Shown in pieces: positions 36,105-44,233 of a DNA stretch of 59,366 bases (positions within the stretch are counted from its first letter, which is position 1; every line of letters begins with the position of its first letter). The notes below the pieces were generated by a model, which saw only the letters and a program-made list of their open reading frames with translations, was not told where the DNA came from and ran no database searches. A program made the translations under genes and the position numbers. The stretch is taken from positions 147,439-206,804 of the forward strand of contig NZ_FQUJ01000003.1 of the NCBI RefSeq assembly GCF_900128925.1. The letters are read 5' to 3'. This DNA is from Modicisalibacter ilicicola DSM 19980 (GTDB taxonomy: Bacteria; Pseudomonadota; Gammaproteobacteria; Pseudomonadales; Halomonadaceae).

Positions 36105-38592
36105 GCCGGAACATTCCTGTTTGCCGGGAGCGGCCTTGCTGACTTTTCTGCTCACTCCACTGCGTGCGCCGCTGCGACGCCTGCTCGCCTGGTGGACCGA
36201 TCTGCGCCTGGTGGAACCTGCTCCACACATGCTGGATTACGGTCACGATACACCGATCATCTATGTGTTTCCCAAGCCGGCGCTGACGGATACGCTGCTC
36301 CTGGAGACCTTCTGCCGGCGACACGGCCTGCCCTTGCCGAGTGCGCGCCTGCATCTGGGTTCCCACAGCCTGAAATGCAGCCTTGCCCTGTCGCCCTCGA
36401 AGCGGCGCCTGTGGCGAGGCTCGCCGAGGAAGCGAGCCCCCTTTGCCGAGATCGTCAGTCTGCTCGAGACCGCCCCTCACGCCGGGCAGGAACTGCGACT
36501 GGTACCGGTCAGCGTGTTCTGGGGGCGAGCGCCGGGCAAGACCTTCGGCTTGAGAAAGCTGCTGGCCGCCGACAGTTGGCAGTTTACGGGGCGCCTGCAA
36601 CGGCTGCTATCGGTACTGGTCAACGGCAAGAACGTCGAGCTCTATCTCGGCGATCCCCTGTCCTTGCGCGAGCTGATCGACGGGCGAACCCCCGAACTGG
36701 TGAGCCGCAAGGTCTCCCGCCTGCTGCGGGTGCATTTCCGCCGTATCCGCACGCGGGTCCTGGGGCCCGATCTGTCGCATCGCCATACCCTGATCCAGGG
36801 CGTGGTGAGCAGTCCCGAGATACAGCGGGCCATAGCCGAAGGTGCTGCGTCCTCGAAGGTGTCGCCCGGGCGCATGGAGCGCCGTGCCGGACGCTATGGA
36901 CGCGAGATCGCCTCCAACATGAGCTATCCGGTGCTGCGCTTCCTGGACCAGTTGCTGCATCGACTCTGGAACCAGCTCTATGGCGGCGTGCGTGTCCAGG
37001 GGCTCGAGCGCGCCAAGGCGCTGGCCGGTGACCACACCCTGATCTACGTGCCCTGCCATCGCAGTCATATCGACTACCTGCTGCTTTCCTACGTGCTCTA
37101 TCGCGAGGGGCTGATGCCGCCTCATGTGGCCGCGGGGCGCAACCTCGACATGCCGCTCGTGGGGCCGCTGCTGCGCCGCGGCGGCGCCTTCTTCCTGCGC
37201 CGTAGCTTCAAGGACAACCGGCTCTATTCGGCGGTCTTCAACGAGTACCTGCATCGCCTGTTGTCCCGAGGACATCCGGTGGAATACTTCATCGAAGGCG
37301 GCCGCTCCCGCAGCGGTCGCCTGCTGGCCCCTCGGCCGGGCATGCTGTCGATGACGCTGCGCTCCTACCGCCGCGGGACCCAGCGCGAACTGGCCTTCGT
37401 GCCGGTCTATATCGGCTACGAGAAGGTGCTGGAGAGCGCCAGCTATCTCAAGGAGCTGCAAGGTGGACGCAAGAAGAAGGAGTCGCCCTTCGACCTGTTC
37501 CGGGTACTCGGCCAGTTGCGCCAGCCCTTCGGGCGCGTCGCGGTCAACGTCGGGGAACCGCTCAAGCTCGGCGAGTTCCTCGACGCCAGTGCTCCCGGAT
37601 GGCGCCGGGACCAGGCTCCCCGCCCGTCCTGGCTGAACCCGACGGTGACGAGCCTGGGCCGCACCCTGGGCCAGCGGATCAACGCCGTGGCCGCCCTCAA
37701 TGCGGTCAACCTCGTGGCCCTGGTGCTGCTGGCCACGTCGCACCGTGCCATCGAGGCGAGGCTGCTCAAGGCGCAGACGGCGCTTCTGGTCGACCTGTTG
37801 CGGCATGGCCCGGGTGACACCACGCTCAACCTTCCCGAAGGCGAACCGGGCGAATGGATCGACGAGACCGAATGGCTGGGCTTCATCGAGCGCCGCGACC
37901 AGGCGCTGGGGGAACTGATCCTCGCCAACCAGCAGCAGGCCACGCTGTTGACCTGGTATCGCAACAACGTCCTGCACCTGTTCGCCCTGCCGGCCCTGGT
38001 GGCGTTTGCCTTTCGCAACAACGCGCGTTTCGAGCGGGCCACCCTTCACGAACTCCTGGCACCGGCCTGGCCGCTGGTCAGCCGCGAGCTGTTCGCCTCG
38101 CTCCCCATGGATTTCGCCAGTGCCCTCGACGAGACGCTCGACACCCTGGCTCGGCAAGGCCTGCTGCTGCACCAGGGGGAAACCTGGAGTCGCCCGCCAG
38201 GGCATGACGCGAACAGCGAGCGTCTGCATCTGCTCGGCCGGCTGATCCAGCCCTCCCTGGAGCGCGACTATCTGCTGCTGACGACACTGCTGCGCTACCC
38301 CAGCGGCAGCCTGACCCGGGAATCCCTCGAGGAGCACAGCCGCCAGCTGGCCGAGCGCTTGACCCTGCTTTCCGGTCTCAATGCCCCGGAGTTCTTCGAC
38401 CGTCCGCTGTTCAGCGGATTGCTGGACGTGCTGGAAGAGCAGGGCTGGCTATGGCAGGAGCAGGAGCGACTGTGCTTCAACGACGCCCTGGAAGTGGCAC
38501 AGCTGCGTCGCCGATCCCTCTTCGACCCCGCCTTGCGCCACCGGCTGCAGCAGATCACCCGGCAGCCGGACGAGGGTCTCGCCGTCACCTGA
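36103..38592 (+). CDS. plsB: Glycerol-3-phosphate 1-O-acyltransferase PlsB
   Basis: The inner-membrane enzyme makes 1-acyl-glycerol-3-phosphate, the first committed step of phospholipid synthesis. The catalytic HX4D motif is at His319-Asp324 (CHRSHIDYLL), followed by the glycerol-phosphate binding GGAFFLRRSF and FIEGGRSRSGR blocks and VPVYIGYE. The length (829 residues from this ATG) suits PlsB. The start is uncertain: the ATG at 36103 overlaps a TATAAT, and a TTG at 36136 has a better ribosome site and yields an N-terminus more like other PlsB proteins. The 3' end overlaps rsmJ on the opposite strand by eight bases. Confidence 0.93.
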   Translation: MPEHSCLPGAALLTFLLTPLRAPLRRLLAWWTDLRLVEPAPHMLDYGHDTPIIYVFPKPALTDTLLLETFCRRHGLPLPSARLHLGSHSLKCSLALSPSKRRLWRGSPRKRAPFAEIVSLLETAPHAGQELRLVPVSVFWGRAPGKTFGLRKLLAADSWQFTGRLQRLLSVLVNGKNVELYLGDPLSLRELIDGRTPELVSRKVSRLLRVHFRRIRTRVLGPDLSHRHTLIQGVVSSPEIQRAIAEGAASSKVSPGRMERRAGRYGREIASNMSYPVLRFLDQLLHRLWNQLYGGVRVQGLERAKALAGDHTLIYVPCHRSHIDYLLLSYVLYREGLMPPHVAAGRNLDMPLVGPLLRRGGAFFLRRSFKDNRLYSAVFNEYLHRLLSRGHPVEYFIEGGRSRSGRLLAPRPGMLSMTLRSYRRGTQRELAFVPVYIGYEKVLESASYLKELQGGRKKKESPFDLFRVLGQLRQPFGRVAVNVGEPLKLGEFLDASAPGWRRDQAPRPSWLNPTVTSLGRTLGQRINAVAALNAVNLVALVLLATSHRAIEARLLKAQTALLVDLLRHGPGDTTLNLPEGEPGEWIDETEWLGFIERRDQALGELILANQQQATLLTWYRNNVLHLFALPALVAFAFRNNARFERATLHELLAPAWPLVSRELFASLPMDFASALDETLDTLARQGLLLHQGETWSRPPGHDANSERLHLLGRLIQPSLERDYLLLTTLLRYPSGSLTRESLEEHSRQLAERLTLLSGLNAPEFFDRPLFSGLLDVLEEQGWLWQEQERLCFNDALEVAQLRRRSLFDPALRHRLQQITRQPDEGLAVT

Positions 38593-39346
38593 GTGCGCGG
38601 TGCACATAGAGATCATAGCGGCTGGTCCTGCCTTCGATGACATGGGCCGGCCTGGGCCCGGCGAGGGGCGGCGCCTGGCGTGGACGCTTGACCGCCACGC
38701 GGTGGGTCGCCACCGCCAGGGCAGCGTCGAGCAGGCGCGGCGCATCGTCGTCGTCGCCGGCAAGCTCACGAAACAGCCGCATCTCCTTCTTGACCAGCGC
38801 GGACTTGCTGCGATGGGGGAACATCGGGTCGAGGTGGATCACCTGCGGTTCGAAGCCAGCCTCGGCCACCACGCTCGCCAAGTCGACGGCGGCATCGGCA
38901 TGTCTCAGCCCCAGTCGGGCAACGATGGGGCGGATCTCGCTGTCGTGCCGGGCACGCCGCAGGCCATCCTCGAGCAGGGCGAAGATGGCCGGCACCCGTT
39001 CGAGCATCAGCACCTCGGCGCCCAGGCCGGCCAGCACGAAGGCGTCGCGCCCGAGCCCGGCGGTGGCATCGACGATGGAGGGCGTCACTCCCTTGCCCAG
39101 GCCGCAGGCCTTGGCGACAAGCTGGCCACGACCGCCACCGAAGCGCCGCCGATGATCTGCCCTGCCCGATACGAGATTCACGGTCAGTGGCTTGCCATAG
39201 GCCGCGGGTGGCCCGGCAATGGCCAGGCCTTCGGCGGTCTCGATCAGCGCCAGCCCCCTTGCCGGCCGCGTCGCCACCCAGGGCAGGCCCAGCCGCTCGG
39301 CCAGTACCCGCAGCTCTTCACCCACTGCCACGATGGAAGGGGTCAT
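38585..39346 (-). CDS. rsmJ: 16S rRNA (guanine(1516)-N(2))-methyltransferase RsmJ
   Basis: A 253-residue Rossmann-fold methyltransferase. It has the SAM-binding VDATAGLGRDAFVLA motif (about 109-123), an acidic LMLER block, and the catalytic HLDPMFPHR motif (about 193-201) typical of RsmJ/YhiQ. It methylates N2 of G1516 in 16S rRNA. The ATG at 39346 overlaps the uppP stop as ATGA, which fixes the start and shows translational coupling. It converges on plsB with an eight-base overlap of the coding ends. Confidence 0.93.
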   Translation of the reverse strand: MTPSIVAVGEELRVLAERLGLPWVATRPARGLALIETAEGLAIAGPPAAYGKPLTVNLVSGRADHRRRFGGGRGQLVAKACGLGKGVTPSIVDATAGLGRDAFVLAGLGAEVLMLERVPAIFALLEDGLRRARHDSEIRPIVARLGLRHADAAVDLASVVAEAGFEPQVIHLDPMFPHRSKSALVKKEMRLFRELAGDDDDAPRLLDAALAVATHRVAVKRPRQAPPLAGPRPAHVIEGRTSRYDLYVHRALR

Positions 39347-40158
39347 GCCATCCACAGCAGCAACAGCGCGGTTCCGAGCACCAGGCGATAGACCACGAAC
39401 GGCCACATGCCGATACGTTCGAGGGCGGCCAGAAACAGCTTGATGCAGACCAGCGCGGCAACGAAGGAGAGCACGGCGCCGAGCACTACATCGTGAATGG
39501 CGGCGTCGCTACCGCTCTGGGCGAGTTCGAGCCCCTTGAGGGTGCCGGCGGCCAGGATCAGCGGTATCGACAGCAGGAACGAGAAATGCGCGGAACTCAG
39601 GCGATCGAACCCCAGCAACAAGGCGGCGGTGATGGTGATCCCCGAGCGCGATGTACCGGGAATCAGTGCCAGGGCCTGGAACAGCCCCACGATCAGTGCC
39701 GCCTTGAAGGTCAAGGTGGTCAGGTCACGGCGGCGCACGCCTCGCACGTCGGCCCACCACAGCAGCAGGCCGAACCCGAGGGTCGTGATGGCGATGACCA
39801 GGGAAGAGCGCAGCGAGGTTTCGATCAGGTCGTTGAAGAGCGCCCCCGCGATCACCGCCGGCAGCGTCGCCAGCAGCACCATCCAGCCCAGACGGCTGGC
39901 AGGGGTCTGCCGGGCGGCCAGCGCCCCCGAACCCGCAAACTGGCCAAACCAGCCGCGCAGGATATCGACCACCTGGTGGCGGAACACCAGCACCACCGCC
40001 GCCAGGGTGCCGACATGCACGGCAACGTCGAAGGCCAGCCCCTGGTCGGGCCAGCCGAACACCTGGGAAGGCAGGATCAAATGCGCAGAGGAGGAGATCG
40101 GAAGAAACTCGGTCAACCCTTGAATCAGGGCCAGCGCTACCAGCTGTAGCCAATCCAT
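39343..40158 (-). CDS. uppP: Undecaprenyl-diphosphatase UppP (BacA family)
   Basis: A 271-residue membrane protein with about eight helices. It contains the two family signatures: GLTEFLPISSSAHL near residue 14-27 and PGTSRSGIT near residue 168-176, whose Glu, Ser and Arg residues form the active site. It recycles undecaprenyl pyrophosphate to the monophosphate carrier for peptidoglycan synthesis and can give bacitracin tolerance when abundant. It lies 34 bp after tsaB in the opposite-to-window direction order tsaB ... then uppP-rsmJ are coupled; the exact operon limits are not evident. Confidence 0.95.
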   Translation of the reverse strand: MDWLQLVALALIQGLTEFLPISSSAHLILPSQVFGWPDQGLAFDVAVHVGTLAAVVLVFRHQVVDILRGWFGQFAGSGALAARQTPASRLGWMVLLATLPAVIAGALFNDLIETSLRSSLVIAITTLGFGLLLWWADVRGVRRRDLTTLTFKAALIVGLFQALALIPGTSRSGITITAALLLGFDRLSSAHFSFLLSIPLILAAGTLKGLELAQSGSDAAIHDVVLGAVLSFVAALVCIKLFLAALERIGMWPFVVYRLVLGTALLLLWMA

Positions 40159-40192
40159 CGATGAGTCCCGTGGTGATTGAAAAGGTGCCGAA

Positions 40193-40879
40193 TCAGCCGC
40201 GCCTGGACGCCACCTGATCCCGTAGATACACCGGTGTCACTTCCTGAGCCGGCCGCCCTTCCCCGGCGTCGAAGGCCCGTGCTGCCAGACGCACCATCTC
40301 GTCGGCGGCCGGTTGCAGATCGGGAAGGCGCTGGCTCAGCCCATCCTTGGTCGGAACGGGCATGGCCTCCCATAGCGTCCAGCCCGAGCCCACGCCGCAC
40401 CAGTCGATGTCATTTCCGACCGGGGGAAGCCTCAGGTACTCCGGCTTGATCACCGACTCGGCCATCAGGCACGTCAAGACGCCGTCATGGCAGTGATAGG
40501 CTGCCACGTAGATCTCGTTCATGCGCGCATCGAGCGCGGGCACGAGGTGACGTAGGTGATGGCGGCGATGGGCTGCCAGGGCCAGGGCTTCGAGGGTCGA
40601 GACGCCGAACAACGGTCGCTCGAGACCGAAGGCCAGCCCCTGGGCCACCCCAGCAGCGATTCGCAATCCGGTGAAGGAGCCCGGGCCACGCCCATAGGCC
40701 AGGCCGTCAAGATCCGCCAGTGCCAGCCCGGCCTCGGCCATGACCTCGTCGATCATCGGCATCAGGCGGCGGGTGTGTTCGCGAGGCGTGAGCGCGAACC
40801 GGGAAATCACCTCGCCGTCGCGCCACACCGCGCAGGAGCAGGCACTCGAGGAGGCGTCCAGAGCCAGCAGGGTTGCCAT
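40193..40879 (-). CDS. tsaB: tRNA threonylcarbamoyladenosine biosynthesis protein TsaB
   Basis: A 228-residue ASKHA-fold protein (LLALDASSSACSCAV start; GRGPGSFTGLRIAAGVAQGLAF block about 68-89). TsaB is the scaffold of the TsaBDE complex that makes N6-threonylcarbamoyladenosine at tRNA position 37 for ANN codons. It has no DUF-type metal site, as expected for TsaB rather than TsaD. It lies 126 bp downstream of adk, behind a weak hairpin. Note trmO, which methylates the same t6A37, elsewhere in this window. Confidence 0.94.
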   Translation of the reverse strand: MATLLALDASSSACSCAVWRDGEVISRFALTPREHTRRLMPMIDEVMAEAGLALADLDGLAYGRGPGSFTGLRIAAGVAQGLAFGLERPLFGVSTLEALALAAHRRHHLRHLVPALDARMNEIYVAAYHCHDGVLTCLMAESVIKPEYLRLPPVGNDIDWCGVGSGWTLWEAMPVPTKDGLSQRLPDLQPAADEMVRLAARAFDAGEGRPAQEVTPVYLRDQVASRRG

Positions 40880-40958
40880 GTGCGATCACCGTCGAGAAAT
40901 GAAGCGCGCATTATACGACTAGCGCGGGGCGGGCAAAACCCGCGCCCGGGAATGCAAC

Positions 40959-40981
40959 GGCCCGAGGACAGGCCCCGGGCC
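40959..40981 (-). terminator. Possible weak terminator between adk and tsaB
   Basis: On the minus strand nine-base arms GGCCCGGGG and CCTCGGGCC (one G-U) enclose five bases and are followed by GTTGC, without a T run. It lies 25 bp after the adk stop. Partial termination is likely. Confidence 0.45.
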
Positions 40982-41005
40982 GATACGACCGGCGATCGAG
41001 AGGAG

Positions 41006-41698
<693 letters not shown>

Positions 41699-41721
41699 TT
41701 AGCGGCGTAACATGACGAGCG

Positions 41722-41750
41722 ACGATACTCGGGCCCCGGCAGCCAGACAA
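41722..41750 (-). promoter_or_regulatory. Candidate adk promoter
   Basis: Minus-strand TTGTCT (41745-41750) and TATCGT (41722-41727) are separated by 17 bp, about 60-90 bp upstream of the adk ATG. Both hexamers are imperfect, so this is tentative. Confidence 0.35.
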
Positions 41751-41850
41751 GCACACGATCGTCGCAGGGATCGCGTCGGTCCATGTTACTCACTGTAGCG
41801 CCCGCCATCGGGCGTGCCATTAACACTTTGGTCTGCCTGGATGACACCCA

Positions 41851-41879
41851 ACAAAAAGGCGGCCTTGCGAGGCCGCCTT
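41851..41879 (-). terminator. Rho-independent terminator of the aceEF operon
   Basis: Perfect 10-base arms AAGGCGGCCT and complement enclose a four-base loop and run into TTTTT on the minus strand. It is now about 166 bp beyond the aceF stop because a MITE lies between them. Confidence 0.85.
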
Positions 41880-41881
41880 AG

Positions 41882-42024
41882 GGAATCACTGCATAAATGC
41901 CTACACGAACGAATTACTGCGTTGCGCGGTGCTCGAAAACTCGCCTAACCCCATGTTATGTCTCGTTTTCTGCGCTCCGTGCGCCTTGCACTTCATTTCG
42001 CTCGGCGATTTATTCAGCAATTCC
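41882..42024. mobile_element. 143-bp MITE-like element with TTAG target duplication
   Basis: The ends form 17-bp imperfect terminal inverted repeats: GGAATCACTGCATAAAT at the left and, on the complementary strand, GGAATTGCTGAATAAAT at the right (three mismatches). The flanks are direct repeats TTAG (41878-41881 and 42025-42028), fitting the YTAR target of the IS5 subgroup. No open frame is present, so a transposase from elsewhere must have moved it. Removing the element plus one TTAG places the aceEF terminator about 16-20 bp after the aceF stop. Confidence 0.75.
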
Positions 42025-42044
42025 TTAGCCGGGGGTGTCGGCGC

Positions 42045-44120
42045 TTACATCAACAACCGACGGATATCGCTCAACAGCTGCCCGAGCAGGGCGGTGAAGC
42101 GCGCCGCATCAGCACCATTGACCGCCCGGTGGTCATAGGAGAGGCATAGCGGCATCATCAGCCGCGGGGCGAACTCCTGACCGTTCCAGACCGGCTCCAT
42201 CTGGGACTTGGAAATGCCCAGGATGGCCACTTCCGGGGCGTTGACGATCGGCGTGAAGGCCGTCCCGCCGATCGAGCCCAGGCTCGAGATGGTGAAGCAC
42301 CCGCCCTGCATCTCCTCGCGCTTGAGCTTCTTGGACTGGGCCTTCTTGGCCAGCTCCACGGACTCCTTGGCCAGATCGATCAGCGACTTCTTGTCGGCGT
42401 CACGGATCACCGGCACCATCAGCCCGTTCGGGGTGTCCACGGCGACCCCGATGTGCACGTATTTCTTCCAGATCAGCTTGTCGCCGTCGGGATGCAGGCT
42501 GACGTTGAACTGCGGATACTGGCGCAAGGCATAGGCGCAGGCCTTGATCAGGAACGGCAACGGCGTGAGCTTGGCCCCCTGGGCTTCGGCTTCGGCCTTC
42601 ATCGACTTGCGGAAGGCTTCCAGCTCGGTGATGTCGGCCTTGTCGAACTGGGTTACATGCGGCACGTTCAGCCAGCTGCGGTGCAGGTTGTCGGCCCCCA
42701 GCTTGAGCAGACGTCCCATCGGCTGCTCCTCGACCTCGCCGAACTGGCTGAAGTCGACGGCAGGTACCGGCGGAATGCCCGCACCGCCCGAGGCGGCGGC
42801 AGCGCCAGCCGCCGGCGCCTCGCCCTGACGCTTCATCGCCTGCTTGACGTAGGCGTGGACGTCCTCCTTGAGCACCCGCTCCCTGGGCCCGCTGGGCGTC
42901 ACCTGGGTCAGATCGACCCCCAGCTCTCGTGCCAGCATGCGTACCGCCGGGCCGGCATGCACCAGCTTGCCTTCGCGCGGCTTCTGTTCGGCCATCTGCG
43001 CTTCCGGGCTCGGCGTCGCAGGAGCACTCGGCTTGGAGGCCTCGTCGCCCTTGCGCTTCTCGGACTTTTCGGATTTTTCGGACGTGGCCGTCTTCTGGTC
43101 GGACTGCGCCGCCTTCTTCGGCTTGGCCTTGCCCTCGGAGGCCACCTCCATGTAGCCGATCAGGTCCCCCTCGGAGACGGTATCGCCTTCCTTGACCGCC
43201 AGCTCGACGAGCTTGCCCTTGTAGGGGCTGGGCACATCCATGGAAGCCTTGTCGGACTCCAGGGTGATCAGCGGGTCCTCCTCGTTGACCTCGTCGCCCT
43301 CGGCCACGGCCATCTCGATGATCGGGACGTTTTCGCTGCCGCTGAGGTCCGGCACGCGAATCTCCTTGCGCTCGGGCTCTCCGCCGCTGGCATCCTCCTG
43401 CTCGCCCTCGTCGTCCTCGGCACTGTCATCGCTTGCCTCTGCCGACGCCTGTTCAGTCTCTTTCTCGGCACCGTCCTCCCCGTCGTCACCTTCGTCGCCC
43501 TCGCCGGCGATCTCCATGGTGCCGATCAGGTCACCCTCGGAGACCGTATCGCCTTCCTTGATCGCCAGGGAAACGAGCTTGCCGCTGTAGGGACTGGGCA
43601 CGTCCATGCTGGCCTTGTCGGACTCCAGGGTGATCAGGGGGTCTTCCTCGCTGATCTCGTCCCCTTCGGAAACCGCCACCTCGATGATTTCCACGTCGGT
43701 GCTGTCGCCGATGTCCGGCACCTTGACCTCGACGGTGCGCTTGCCGCCGCCCGACGACTTCTTCCTGGACGGCTTCTCGTCCTCCTTCTTGGCCGCCGAC
43801 TCCTCTTCCTTGGCGTCCTGCTTGCTGGACGACTTCTCGGAAGCGTCCTCGTCGCCCTGGTCGGACTCGGTGTCACCCCCGCCTTCGGTTTCCAGTTCGA
43901 GGATATCATCACCCTCGGAGACCGTGTCGCCCTCCTTGACCAGCACCTTGACCACCTTGCCGCCCTTGGGCGCCGGCACGTCCATGCTGGCCTTGTCGGA
44001 TTCGAGGGTGATCATGGTGTCCTCGGGTTCGATGACATCACCCTCGGAGACCGCAATCTCGATGATTTCGACGTCGGTGCTGTCGCCGATGTCGGGAACT
44101 TTGATGATTTCGCTACTCAA
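42045..44120 (-). CDS. aceF: Dihydrolipoyllysine-residue acetyltransferase, pyruvate dehydrogenase E2
   Basis: The 691-residue E2 core has three N-terminal lipoyl domains, each with DKASMDVP; the lipoylated lysines are Lys43, Lys169 and Lys291. Acidic, Ala/Glu/Ser-rich linkers join them. A peripheral subunit-binding domain (about 395-435) and a catalytic acetyltransferase domain (about 455-691) follow, ending SYDHRAVNGADAARF with catalytic His664. The usual DHR-xDG Asp is Asn668, a change also known in some E2 proteins. It transfers acetyl from AceE to CoA. It is 113 bp downstream of aceE. The linkers are more acidic than in enterics, as suits a halophile. Confidence 0.95.
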   Translation of the reverse strand: MSSEIIKVPDIGDSTDVEIIEIAVSEGDVIEPEDTMITLESDKASMDVPAPKGGKVVKVLVKEGDTVSEGDDILELETEGGGDTESDQGDEDASEKSSSKQDAKEEESAAKKEDEKPSRKKSSGGGKRTVEVKVPDIGDSTDVEIIEVAVSEGDEISEEDPLITLESDKASMDVPSPYSGKLVSLAIKEGDTVSEGDLIGTMEIAGEGDEGDDGEDGAEKETEQASAEASDDSAEDDEGEQEDASGGEPERKEIRVPDLSGSENVPIIEMAVAEGDEVNEEDPLITLESDKASMDVPSPYKGKLVELAVKEGDTVSEGDLIGYMEVASEGKAKPKKAAQSDQKTATSEKSEKSEKRKGDEASKPSAPATPSPEAQMAEQKPREGKLVHAGPAVRMLARELGVDLTQVTPSGPRERVLKEDVHAYVKQAMKRQGEAPAAGAAAASGGAGIPPVPAVDFSQFGEVEEQPMGRLLKLGADNLHRSWLNVPHVTQFDKADITELEAFRKSMKAEAEAQGAKLTPLPFLIKACAYALRQYPQFNVSLHPDGDKLIWKKYVHIGVAVDTPNGLMVPVIRDADKKSLIDLAKESVELAKKAQSKKLKREEMQGGCFTISSLGSIGGTAFTPIVNAPEVAILGISKSQMEPVWNGQEFAPRLMMPLCLSYDHRAVNGADAARFTALLGQLLSDIRRLLM

Positions 44121-44233
44121 GGTCGCGCTCCTTTCTTATCGTGCTCGCCGCAGGCGCAATTCGTACTTGGGGCAGTCGGGCCACTTTCCCTTCTAGCGTA
44201 GCCCGTCCTGCCGCCAAGCCAGTCACCGCTGCC

